A DNA stretch of 64,000 nt, taken from Gracilimonas amylolytica. GTDB taxonomy: Bacteria > Bacteroidota > Rhodothermia > Balneolales > Balneolaceae. The notes beneath the pieces are model-generated. The model was not told the origin of the DNA. It saw only the letters and a list, made by a program, of their open reading frames with translations, and searched no databases. Shown piece by piece: positions 35,454 to 44,111 of the stretch. The translations under genes and the position numbers were made by a program. Each line of letters begins with the position of its first letter. Positions within the stretch are counted from its first letter, which is position 1. The DNA lies in assembly GCF_002911695.1 (NCBI RefSeq), contig NZ_PQBS01000035.1:1-64000 (forward strand). The letters run 5' to 3'.

Positions 35454-37697
35454 CTACTGCGACCTTACGTACGTTAGATCACCTAACTTAATTTTATTCT
35501 CATTAATAAAGATGATACTTCCTGTCTCTGTTTCACCATTGATTGTTGTAGTTATTTCATCACCATTACGGGTATAAGTACCACTGTCACCATACGAGGT
35601 ATCTTTACTGGTATTTGGTTCATCACCTATAACAGTGCAGCTCTCTGTATCTATAGAAATGTTGTACAAAATTTCAGTGTAGGTGCCACTAAAACTCCAG
35701 GACGTTTCACCAATATCCAGGGTCTCCCAATTTATGGTCCACTCACCTGCAGGTATTCCACATGCTTGGTCATAAAAAATCACATACTGACCAATTGGAG
35801 TTCCATTTTCAAACGTATCTATTTCCCAGGTACCTGCAAAAGGATTTATCAGGTTAATCGTAACGGTTGCCACCTCTGATTCACCCATTGAGTTTGTTGC
35901 CATAAATGTGAACTGATCTATTCCTCCAGTCACAGTATTATTTGGTGAATACTCAAAAACTCCCAATGATGGATCTACTAACATTACTGATCCATGTACA
36001 GGTTGACTATTTATTACAAAACCTTGAGCATATTCAGATTGCAAAGTATCTGTAACTAAGGAATCAATCTTAACAGAAACTTCACTATCATAGGCTAATG
36101 GTAACGGATTTATCAGATTAACCGTAACGGTTGCCTCACCTGATTCACCCATGGAGTTAGTTGCAACAAATGAAAAAGAATCTTGCTCGCCTGTCGCTGT
36201 GTTATTTGGAGTATACTTAAACACACCAAGTGAGTCATCCAAAAAAGTAACCGTGCCCTGTTGTGGGTAACTTTTTAACACAAAAAATTGAGCATACTCT
36301 GATAACAATGTGTCAGTGACTGATGAATCGATCTCTACCGACACTTGACTATCATAGACTAAGGGTAACGGAGGGAAAAGCGTTGCTTCCTGATTCACAA
36401 TAATTCCGTCACTTGATTCTAAACTAAACGTAAACTCTAGAGTTTCATTCGGATCTTCTTCTAAGAAAGAAAAAGTTAGGGTAGCAAGTGAATCTACACT
36501 TGTAATGGTTCCTTCGATATCAGAAGTGGAAATATTTTTAATGGTAAACAAACTTGGATCATTTTTCTCTTCAACCTCATATTCATGATAAATAATATCA
36601 ATCCAGTCTTGCGGAATTAAATCGACAGCATAATCCATCAAGCCTTTCAATTCATCTAATGCTGCTTGCAATTCATTTGGAACAACATATTTCGTATTGA
36701 TATATAAGTTTTTTTCTTTTCTGTGATAAAATTCGTTGATACTCGATTTGCTACTCTGGAATTTGAATTGATCTTCACCCATTAACCAAGATTCTGCTGC
36801 ATTTATAGGATCTGTAACACATGATTGCCAAAAGACTGATAAGTCAGTCTTTAACATCTTTAGAGAACCATATAAGGAGGCTGTTCCAACGATAGCTGTT
36901 GCACCTCCAACTAATAATCCCCAACCAGTTGATGCTACTGTCCCCGATATTGAAATCAAATACAGAGACCCGGTTACCAAGCCAGCATCGAGAACAACTT
37001 CTCGTAATGCAACCCTACAATCTTCGATATCTGACTGTAATACATTGATTTTGCCTTGAGAAGAGTTATTTGTATCAGATATCAAATACGTACTAATTAT
37101 TCTGGCAAACAACTGAATCTCTTCTTCTGAGTAATTACTTAGCTCTGATATAGTTACCTCTAAAGAATCCTTCGCATTAGTTAGGCGCTCTTTAAATTGC
37201 GCATCATCTGTTTGATCAATTAACAACTGCAAATCGTTACTTACTGATGATAAATAATTATTAGAATAGGAAACTGGGTTCTCTATTATCTCATACTCTT
37301 GTATCTCAAACGAAAGTACTTGTTCTTGCTCTTCTAATTCAAAGATCAAATCATGTTCACCGGTGCTTACTTCCGGTACGACAAAAACAAGTGTTTTACT
37401 CTCTGAGTCTTCCGTATTTAAATACAGAGAAACCGGTGTTCCATCTGATAATTCAGCACTGTATTCATCTTCATTTAACGAAGCATTTTCCACTGTAATA
37501 AGTTGAATTTCTCCCGGAGAAAAAAATGTATTATCACTATTAAAACTACTGGAAACCTGAGCTGGCGGTGGAGGTGTTGGATCTTCGGTATCATCCGAAT
37601 TTGTTAATCCTCCCCCTTTCTTACAACCATATATTCCTACACTTAATGTGATCAGCAACAGCACCCCAAATGAAGTATGTAAATATCTATTTTCCAT
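35454..37697 (-). CDS. Large AT-rich lipoprotein with two cadherin/Ig-like repeats
   Basis: A 747-residue lipoprotein with lipobox GIYGC (Cys25) and a linker rich in Asp/Thr/Pro (DDTEDPTPPPPAQ). About 45-130 looks like an IPT/Ig-type beta domain. A helical region with a hydrophobic hairpin (about 245-275) follows. Two tandem repeats of ~90 residues begin near 441 and 531. Each starts PLPLxYDSxVSVxIDS and contains the SLGVFxYxPNNTxTG and ATNSMGES blocks, typical of Big_9/cadherin-like modules. The C-terminal ~130 residues (GTWEIDTFENGTPIG) resemble a lipocalin-like/META-type barrel. Function unknown; probably surface-exposed adhesion or sensing. It is clearly more AT-rich than its neighbours and is flanked by direct repeats, so recent acquisition is plausible. 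Confidence 0.75.
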   Translation of the reverse strand: MENRYLHTSFGVLLLITLSVGIYGCKKGGGLTNSDDTEDPTPPPPAQVSSSFNSDNTFFSPGEIQLITVENASLNEDEYSAELSDGTPVSLYLNTEDSESKTLVFVVPEVSTGEHDLIFELEEQEQVLSFEIQEYEIIENPVSYSNNYLSSVSNDLQLLIDQTDDAQFKERLTNAKDSLEVTISELSNYSEEEIQLFARIISTYLISDTNNSSQGKINVLQSDIEDCRVALREVVLDAGLVTGSLYLISISGTVASTGWGLLVGGATAIVGTASLYGSLKMLKTDLSVFWQSCVTDPINAAESWLMGEDQFKFQSSKSSINEFYHRKEKNLYINTKYVVPNELQAALDELKGLMDYAVDLIPQDWIDIIYHEYEVEEKNDPSLFTIKNISTSDIEGTITSVDSLATLTFSFLEEDPNETLEFTFSLESSDGIIVNQEATLFPPLPLVYDSQVSVEIDSSVTDTLLSEYAQFFVLKSYPQQGTVTFLDDSLGVFKYTPNNTATGEQDSFSFVATNSMGESGEATVTVNLINPLPLAYDSEVSVKIDSLVTDTLQSEYAQGFVINSQPVHGSVMLVDPSLGVFEYSPNNTVTGGIDQFTFMATNSMGESEVATVTINLINPFAGTWEIDTFENGTPIGQYVIFYDQACGIPAGEWTINWETLDIGETSWSFSGTYTEILYNISIDTESCTVIGDEPNTSKDTSYGDSGTYTRNGDEITTTINGETETGSIIFINENKIKLGDLTYVRSQ

Positions 37698-38087
37698 CCT
37701 TATTCATATTAATTGAAAATGAAACGCAATAAATTATACTGCAATTAATAAACGGCATTAAAGACGCGTATTTTTTTATTTATACACGATTAAACCGGAT
37801 GAATATAATTTTCAATTACTATAAATCAAATTACAGGTTACATTAAATTATTTTTTTAACTTATTAAATAATAACTAAATATTTATTAATGCTATTTCCC
37901 TATTAAGATTAATTATTTTATATACTAAGAAGAGAATTTTTGTTATGTAATATTTAATAAACTACTAGAGCGCAGTAATTTACATAATATCTGACTTCTA
38001 AGTCCAAGCTCTTACAGACGAATTGAAAAGCACGAAATGATGAATAAGATCCATTTTCCAACATACTTTTACTAAGGCACTTACCCT
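37698..38087. other. AT-rich intergenic region without genes
   Basis: About 390 bp of very AT-rich sequence upstream of the lipoprotein gene. I find no coding frame or known RNA motif. The promoter of the lipoprotein gene should be here. The composition contrasts with the core genes and matches that of the lipoprotein. Confidence 0.5.
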
Positions 38088-38175
38088 CAGGATGTCTCAT
38101 CCTGTTCGTTCTCGTCCATACTCGTTCCCAACCATCCGGTTGGGAATGCCTGCCCGGACCTCCCGGTCCGAGTGC
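38088..38175. repeat. REP-like direct repeat, copy B
   Basis: Second copy of the element at 35361-35452, same orientation, 2.6 kb away, differing by a few substitutions and a 4-bp gap. Hairpins CCAACC-ATCC-GGTTGG (38128-38143) and CGGACC-TCCC-GGTCCG (38155-38170) are kept. The loop differs (ATCC against ACCC) while the stem is identical. Confidence 0.85.
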
Positions 38176-38256
38176 ATAACTATCTTGTTTCCTGTAAATG
38201 GTTAGATCCTTTGAGATGACTCATTCCCCATTTGAACACAATTGAGATATTAGTCC

Positions 38257-39549
38257 CTAAACAAAATCAAAGTCCTCAAAGTGGATCTTATCTTTAGGTA
38301 TGTTCTTTGTCTTACACTCTCTTAATAGCTTTTCCCTCATTGCTTTTGGTCCACAAATAAAAACAGCTTTTTCCGCCAGCTCCGGGATCTCACAGGCGCT
38401 CAGAAAACCTTCCCTGTCTGCACAGATCAGATGCACCTTAAATTTCGTCGACCGTTCTTCGAACACTTTGAGCTCATCCAAATGAACAGCCTCTTTCTCA
38501 GTATCGACGCAGTAATACAGATCTACATTCACCTCCGAGGACTGATCTCTGAGATTCCTGACCCAGCTTAAAAATGGAGCAATACCCACACCACCCGCTA
38601 TCCATACCTGATTAGTTATCTCATGCGTGAAATCAAACTGCCCATACGGCCCCTCAAGCAGGGCCGTGGTCCCTGTGTCTAACTTTTGGTACAGATCTCG
38701 GGTGTAGTCCCCAAGAGTTTTTACCATGATCTTAATTCGATTTTGATCCTGAGCACTGCAAACCGTGTAAGGATGAGACTCACGGGTTATATCGGGTGCT
38801 ACAAAGGTGAAAAAGTAAAATTGGCCGGGTACAAATTTTACAGCCTTATCTGACTTCAGGGTGATTTCCATGACCTCTTCACTCAATCTGTCAATATTAG
38901 CCACCTGAAACCTATGTTTCTCTATGAAATATTCAAGGAGAAAGGATTTATAGATCCATGCTGATATGGCCGCTATAGATAACAAAAGCAGATATATAAA
39001 CAGGGCCGGACTGGCAAATACAAGCTCTTCAAGGGTAAATACATGTAGGGCTCCAATAATGAACACCACTCCCATAAATTTGTGTGATAATTTCCATTTA
39101 TCGTACGGGAGTTTAATGGCCAGTGTCACCAGCATGAGAATGATCAGTCCCCACAATGCCCAGCTGCCAAGATCGATGGCTATGCGCCGGTGCACCGGAA
39201 AGAAGTACCATAGTGCTTTTGAGATATCCTGAGGGATCCACCTCCCTGCAAGCAGTATCGGATGAAGTAGTAGTAAAAAGAATGCCACTTTTGCCATCTG
39301 ATGATGGGTATGGTACATCTTATCCAGTCCCCCAAAGTACTGCTCCAGCCATTTGATCCTTGCAGCCAGAATAAATGTGATCGCGAAAAGAGAAAAACCA
39401 AGAAGTCCCGTTATTTGACTTGAATAGATAAAAAAGCCTTTGGCACTGTGTTTAACGGTCGTCTCAGGATACGCTGTAAGCCACAAAAGGAGGACCAACA
39501 GTGAGATGCCCCAAAATACCCGAGACCCAATATTTTTCTTATTGATCAT
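38257..39549 (-). CDS. Ferric reductase-like transmembrane flavoprotein
   Basis: A 430-residue membrane oxidoreductase. About six transmembrane helices (1-205) contain His pairs suited to haem (MYHTHHQMAKVAFFLLLLHP, FMGVVFIIGALHVFTLEE). The cytoplasmic half has an FAD-binding domain (FVPGQFYFFTF, RESHPYTVCS) and an NAD(P)-binding domain (WIAGGVGIAPFLSWV, VFICGPKAMREKLL). It should pass electrons from NAD(P)H across the membrane, for example to Fe3+ or oxygen. It could equally be an MsrQ/NOX-type protein. It has no partner gene. Confidence 0.88.
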   Translation of the reverse strand: MINKKNIGSRVFWGISLLVLLLWLTAYPETTVKHSAKGFFIYSSQITGLLGFSLFAITFILAARIKWLEQYFGGLDKMYHTHHQMAKVAFFLLLLHPILLAGRWIPQDISKALWYFFPVHRRIAIDLGSWALWGLIILMLVTLAIKLPYDKWKLSHKFMGVVFIIGALHVFTLEELVFASPALFIYLLLLSIAAISAWIYKSFLLEYFIEKHRFQVANIDRLSEEVMEITLKSDKAVKFVPGQFYFFTFVAPDITRESHPYTVCSAQDQNRIKIMVKTLGDYTRDLYQKLDTGTTALLEGPYGQFDFTHEITNQVWIAGGVGIAPFLSWVRNLRDQSSEVNVDLYYCVDTEKEAVHLDELKVFEERSTKFKVHLICADREGFLSACEIPELAEKAVFICGPKAMREKLLRECKTKNIPKDKIHFEDFDFV

Positions 39550-39784
39550 CGTTTCAGAACCCTTGGATTAAGACCTTTAGTCAGTTAACAATCCGGATCT
39601 GTGATCGGCTACTTACCAAATATTGAACTGTAATTCTCGATTTTAATGACCCGGGAATAACATTCCGACTATACATTACAAATATGACTGTTGCTATGAA
39701 TTTTTGATGAAGTTTTCCACAAACCTTACTGTGTAAGGTATTCTAATTGGACTACCTAATTAAGTAATACCAATTTCTTTCCAC

Positions 39785-39823
39785 CAACAAAAAACCCCGA
39801 CCGGTTACTCACCGATCAGGGTT
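39785..39823 (-). terminator. Terminator downstream of the ribonucleotide reductase gene
   Basis: The stem AACCCcGAcCGGT...ACCGaTCaGGGTT (39793-39823) reads on the minus strand into TTTTTGTTGG. It ends the nrdJ transcript about 90 bp after the stop codon. Confidence 0.75.
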
Positions 39824-39864
39824 ATCCTGTTCTCCATGTAAAGTTCTTTATTGGAGCAATGGTT

Positions 39865-39900
39865 ATTCGTTAATGGAAACTGCTCGCTCCATTAACGAAT
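39865..39900. repeat. Perfect 13-bp inverted repeat just after nrdJ
   Basis: ATTCGTTAATGGA and TCCATTAACGAAT flank a 10-nt loop, 13 bp after the nrdJ stop. No T-run follows, so it is probably an mRNA 3'-end stabilising hairpin or protein site placed before the real terminator at 39785-39823. Confidence 0.7.
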
Positions 39901-39913
39901 CAACCAATCACGA

Positions 39914-42900
39914 TTAACTACAACCGGTGGTAGATCCACAGGTGATGCACTTCATGCACGTCCCGTTCCTTACCATGGTCATACTACCGCATTCGGGGCA
40001 GGCTTCGCCGGTATAGCCCATCTGTTTTGCTTTGTCATAGTCACTTTCGTAGCTGTCTGACTGAACCGCTTTTTGTTGTCCTTCAATGGCTGTCTGACTG
40101 CTGTCAACGCTTACCTTTTCAGGAACCGGTTCGGCTTCAGGCTCAGTTTCCGGGGCTTTTGCCACGGCATCAGCTGATGACGTTGTTCCGGAAGTACGCT
40201 CGAATTCAGCACTGTCCACATCCGGGTTGGCATCAGCTGTTGGGCGCAGGTTACGCGTCTCGATCTGATCAGCCGGCACGTGAGCCAGGTCCTCACGACC
40301 CAGATACGTTACCGCCAGCTCACGGAAGATGTAATCGATGACCGAGGTACTCATCTTCACGTGTGGGTTACCGTTCACCATACCACTTGGCTCGAACTTG
40401 GTGAATACAAAAGCATCCACGAATTCTTCAAGCGGTACACCATGCTGAAGTCCCAGCGAAATAGAGATGGCGAAACAGTTCAGCAAACTTCTGAATGCAG
40501 CACCTTCGCGATGCATGTCAATGAAGATCTCACCAAGCTGACCATTTTCATACTCACCGGTTCTCAGGTAAACACTTTGTCCGCCGATCTTAACTTTTTG
40601 CGTATATCCTTCGCGACGGAACGGTAGTCTCTGTCGGCGAGCCACATACTTGTGGATGATGCGCTCGGCCACTTCAAGCACTTTATCCTGTGCCATGGTG
40701 GTTGCAGCATCTACGGCTTCCGTTTCTTCCTCTTCATCGATCTCCTCCAGCACGTCGGCCATGGAGTTCAGAGGCTGACTTAATTTGGAACCGTCACGAT
40801 ACAGAGCATTCGCTTTCAGCATCATTTCCCATGAATCCATGTACGCATCCTTCATATCCTCGATAGAGGCTTCATTTGGAAGGTTGATGGTCTTGGAAAT
40901 AGCTCCAGACAGGAACGGTTGTGCAGCCGCCATCATACGGATGTGACCTTTGGCCGAAATAAATCGGGTTCCGATCTTACCGCAACGGTTGGCACAATCA
41001 AATACCGGATAATCTTCTTCTTTCAGATGCGGTGCTCCTTCAACCGTCATCGTTCCGCAAACGTAGTTGTTCGCTTCCTCGATCTGCTCTCGGCTGAAAC
41101 CAAGGAATCGAAGCATGTCAAAGTTCATATCATTCAGCTGCTCTTCAGGGATCTCAAGCACTTCCTTGCAGAAATCCTCACCCAGTGTCCACTGATTGAA
41201 GGCAAACTTGATGTCAAAACTTCCGGGCAGCGCTTCATTGATGGCTTCGATCTTATCTTTGGTAAAGCCTTTTTCCATTAAGGTCTCAGGATTCACATGT
41301 GGACATCCTTCCAGAGTGCCTGCTCCTTTGGCATAATCAATGATCTCCTGAGATTCTTTTGGTGAATATCCGAGATTCTTGAGGGCTTTTGGTACCGCCT
41401 GATTGATAATCTTGAAGTAACCGCCACCGGCAAGTTTCTTGAATTTCACAAGAGCAAAGTCGGGTTCGATACCGGTTGTGTCGCAATCCATGACCAAACC
41501 GATGGTACCGGTCGGTGCCAGTACGGTCACCTGTGCATTACGGTATCCGTGCTTTTCACCGAGCTTCAGGGCTTTGTCAGAGGCTTTTTTGGCAGCTTTG
41601 ACGAGATAATCCGGGCAGATGGAAGCATCGATACCCATTGGCTTCACAGTCAATCCTTCATACTCCTCAGGATCCACATTGTAAGCGGCTCTGCAGTGAT
41701 TACGTATCACTTTGAGCATATGCTCTTTGTTGCGTTCGTATCCTTCAAATGGACCTAATTCTTTAGCCAGTTCAGCTGAAGTTGCGTAAGAGGTCATGTG
41801 CATGGTGGCTGTAACCGCACCGGCTACAGCAGCACCTTCCTCACTGTCATAAGGTAAACCTTGTACCATCAGTGCGGCACCGATGTTGGCATAACCAAGT
41901 CCCAGAGTTCGGAACTTATATGACAATTCAGCAATCTCTTTGGATGGGAACTGTGCCATCAGTACGGCGATCTCCAGAACCACGGTCCACATACGTGAAG
42001 CGTATTCCAGGGATTCCATATCAAATTCTCTGTACTCGCCATCGCCTTTGAAATATTTCATCAGGTTCAGGGAAGCCAGGTTACAGGCAGTGTTATCCAG
42101 GAACATGTACTCTGAGCAAGGGTTACTTGCATTTATCGGGCCATCTTCCGGGCAGGTGTGCCATTCGTTGATGGTATCATGGTACTGAGTTCCGGGATCG
42201 GCACACGACCAGGCAGCATAAGCAATATCATCCCAAAGCTCACGGGCTTTCAGGGTTTTCATTGGCTCAGGTTCACGTCCTTCCCTGGCGGCTCTTTTCT
42301 TTTCAACGCGGCCGTACAGATGCCAGTCACCGTCTTCTTTCACGGCTTTCATGAATGAGTTTGGCACACGAACCGAATTGTTGGAGTTCTGTCCACTTAC
42401 AGTAGCGTAAGCTTCAGAGTTCCAGTCTGTGTCGTAAGTATCAAATTCCAGATCGGTGAATCCCTGACCGGCAAGCTGAATAACTCGCTCAATATAATTC
42501 AGGGGCACCTGATTTCTTTTGGCTTTGCGGATCTCATCAGCCAGCGCTTTGTTCTTAAGCGGATCTCGGCTCATTGCACCATTGAAGGTGCGTCCTTCGA
42601 TCTCTACCGGTGTGTGGCAAAGTTTGATAATATTCTTGAGGTGTTTTTGAACCGATTTTGAACCTGCAACAAGAGCTGCCACTTTTTGCTCTTCACGGAC
42701 CTTCCAGTTGATATACTCTTCAATATCCGGGTGATCCAGATCCAGTGTCACCATTTTAGCTGCACGTCGGGTAGTACCGCCTGATTTAATGGCTCCCGCA
42801 GCACGGTCACCGATCTTAAGGAAACTCATCAGTCCTGAACTGCGGCCACCGCCACTCAATGGCTCATTGGCACCACGGATCTTGGAAAAGTTACTTCCGG

Positions 42901-43594
42901 TTCCGGATCCGTACTTAAATAAACGGGCTTCTCTCACCCAAAGATCCATGATCCCGCCTTCGTTCACCAGGTCGTCATCGATACTCTGAATAAAGCAGGC
43001 ATGTGGCTGTGGATGGCTGTAGGCATCCTCAGATTTTTTCAACTCGCCGGTTTTGCCATCTACATAATAATGCCCCTGCGCCGGTCCATTGATACCATAT
43101 GCCCAGTGCAATCCGGTATTGAACCACTGCGGACTATTTGGTGCGGCCATTTGATTAGCCAGCATGTAAGCCAGCTCATCATAGAATACCTTTGCATCTT
43201 CCTCGCTGTCAAAATAGTCGTGCTTCCAACCCCAGTAAGTCCAACAACCCGCCAATCGGTGAAAGACTTGCTTACTGTCAATTTCGTGTGAGTAACGCTC
43301 TTCTTCCGGCAGCTCCTTTAATGCTTTCTCATCAGCTTCTGATCTTTGAAGCCACTTTGGAACTCCCTTCTCTTTGATCTTTTTCAGTTTCGCAGGTACT
43401 CCGGCCTTACGGAAATACTTTTGTGCGATCACATCAGTGGCAACCTGACTCCAGCTCTTAGGTACCACCACATTCTCCATGTGGAATACCTGTGATCCGT
43501 CAGGGTTTTTGATCTCAGAGGTTCTGGTTGCAAATTCAATTCCATCAAATGGGCTTTTCCATTCGGACTGCGTGTAGAAGCGAGTAAATTTCAT
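39914..43594 (-). CDS. nrdJ: Adenosylcobalamin-dependent (class II) ribonucleoside-diphosphate reductase
   Basis: A 1226-residue class II ribonucleotide reductase that makes dNDPs using adenosylcobalamin. Active-site segments: [20 protein letters not shown] (first redox Cys), [20 protein letters not shown] around residue 490, [20 protein letters not shown] and [15 protein letters not shown]. The C-terminal ~30 residues form a zinc ribbon/redox tail with paired Cys ([20 protein letters not shown]). A linker rich in Glu/Pro/Ala precedes it. The enzyme needs no oxygen and no separate radical subunit. The B12 transporter gene and riboswitch lie directly upstream. The 517-bp AT-rich region before the ATG contains DnaA boxes. 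Confidence 0.96.
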   Translation of the reverse strand: MKFTRFYTQSEWKSPFDGIEFATRTSEIKNPDGSQVFHMENVVVPKSWSQVATDVIAQKYFRKAGVPAKLKKIKEKGVPKWLQRSEADEKALKELPEEERYSHEIDSKQVFHRLAGCWTYWGWKHDYFDSEEDAKVFYDELAYMLANQMAAPNSPQWFNTGLHWAYGINGPAQGHYYVDGKTGELKKSEDAYSHPQPHACFIQSIDDDLVNEGGIMDLWVREARLFKYGSGTGSNFSKIRGANEPLSGGGRSSGLMSFLKIGDRAAGAIKSGGTTRRAAKMVTLDLDHPDIEEYINWKVREEQKVAALVAGSKSVQKHLKNIIKLCHTPVEIEGRTFNGAMSRDPLKNKALADEIRKAKRNQVPLNYIERVIQLAGQGFTDLEFDTYDTDWNSEAYATVSGQNSNNSVRVPNSFMKAVKEDGDWHLYGRVEKKRAAREGREPEPMKTLKARELWDDIAYAAWSCADPGTQYHDTINEWHTCPEDGPINASNPCSEYMFLDNTACNLASLNLMKYFKGDGEYREFDMESLEYASRMWTVVLEIAVLMAQFPSKEIAELSYKFRTLGLGYANIGAALMVQGLPYDSEEGAAVAGAVTATMHMTSYATSAELAKELGPFEGYERNKEHMLKVIRNHCRAAYNVDPEEYEGLTVKPMGIDASICPDYLVKAAKKASDKALKLGEKHGYRNAQVTVLAPTGTIGLVMDCDTTGIEPDFALVKFKKLAGGGYFKIINQAVPKALKNLGYSPKESQEIIDYAKGAGTLEGCPHVNPETLMEKGFTKDKIEAINEALPGSFDIKFAFNQWTLGEDFCKEVLEIPEEQLNDMNFDMLRFLGFSREQIEEANNYVCGTMTVEGAPHLKEEDYPVFDCANRCGKIGTRFISAKGHIRMMAAAQPFLSGAISKTINLPNEASIEDMKDAYMDSWEMMLKANALYRDGSKLSQPLNSMADVLEEIDEEEETEAVDAATTMAQDKVLEVAERIIHKYVARRQRLPFRREGYTQKVKIGGQSVYLRTGEYENGQLGEIFIDMHREGAAFRSLLNCFAISISLGLQHGVPLEEFVDAFVFTKFEPSGMVNGNPHVKMSTSVIDYIFRELAVTYLGREDLAHVPADQIETRNLRPTADANPDVDSAEFERTSGTTSSADAVAKAPETEPEAEPVPEKVSVDSSQTAIEGQQKAVQSDSYESDYDKAKQMGYTGEACPECGSMTMVRNGTCMKCITCGSTTGCS

Positions 43595-43747
43595 TGGCGT
43601 ACTTCGTTACTTATATGTTACAATTATATCATTTATACCTTAGTAGATGAGAGACAATTCTGTAGTGCTTCCCGATTCTTATCTCCTAAAGAAGTACGGA
43701 ATAATATAGACGCGAGACCAACACACAGCAAGAAAAAAAACGATTAC

Positions 43748-43776
43748 TTTTCCACAAATTCGGCAACTTATCCACA
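43748..43776 (+). promoter_or_regulatory. DnaA-box pair upstream of nrdJ
   Basis: TTATCCACA at 43768-43776 is an exact DnaA-box consensus; TTTTCCACA at 43748-43756 is a one-base variant in the same orientation, 20 bp away (two helical turns). They lie 154-182 bp upstream of the nrdJ ATG. Confidence 0.55.
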
Positions 43777-43880
43777 TTGTAAAAAACTAAGCTCCAAAAA
43801 GCCGCCTCATAATATTTTTTAATATATATTTTATTATAAATTAAATTAATACAAACGATATCAGGCAGCGTTCACACAAC

Positions 43881-43916
43881 AAAAAAGCCTCTTTAAATAA
43901 ATAAAAAGGCTTTTTT
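43881..43916. terminator. Bidirectional terminator between btuB and nrdJ
   Basis: AAAAAAGCCT...AGGCTTTTTT arms with an AT-rich loop; T-runs are present on both strands. On the minus strand it would stop btuB transcription before nrdJ. Confidence 0.75.
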
Positions 43917-43948
43917 ACGGGTTAATTAGCTAAGTTTGAAGTGAAAAG

Positions 43949-43957
43949 TTATCCACA
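43949..43957 (+). promoter_or_regulatory. DnaA box (TTATCCACA)
   Basis: Exact consensus site, same orientation as the pair at 43748-43776 and 181 bp from the other perfect site. Followed by AT-rich sequence (ACTATATATATAAATATTTTTATT). Confidence 0.5.
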
Positions 43958-44005
43958 TGACTAAAATACCAATCAACCGAACGAACTATATATATAAATA
44001 TTTTT

Positions 44006-44023
44006 ATTACCATTATTGGTAAT
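44006..44023. repeat. 18-bp palindrome ATTACCA-TTAT-TGGTAAT
   Basis: Perfect 7-bp arms around a self-complementary-like centre, in the AT-rich spacer 89 bp after the btuB stop. It could be a weak hairpin or a dimer-protein site. No supporting evidence beyond symmetry. Confidence 0.35.
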
Positions 44024-44111
44024 AATTCTATCATTTATAACTAAACTTTTGTTGATATATATTTGTCAAATTATACTCTATTTAAGATTCATAAAACTCA
44101 ACACCTACCCA

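Larger units (their letters stand above)
43595..44111. other. AT-rich spacer between nrdJ and btuB with DnaA-box-like sites
   Basis: About 517 bp, strongly AT-rich (for example 43818-43850 and 43988-44005). It holds two perfect TTATCCACA DnaA boxes, one TTTTCCACA near-match, a bidirectional terminator and a small palindrome. No coding frame is convincing. It should include the nrdJ promoter and the 3' end of the btuB transcript. Confidence 0.6.

Noticed and set aside
35361-38175. Intact composite transposon
   Set aside because: The repeats have no terminal inverted repeat structure of an IS, there is no transposase and no target duplication that I can see.
37698-38256. Small RNA or toxin-antitoxin gene in the AT-rich spacer
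   Set aside because: No coding frame above background and no recognisable RNA fold; composition alone is not evidence.
43595-44111. Chromosome replication origin
   Set aside because: AT-rich with DnaA boxes, but dnaA, dnaN or gyrB genes are absent and only two perfect boxes are present. Kept as a regulatory idea, with GC skew as the test.
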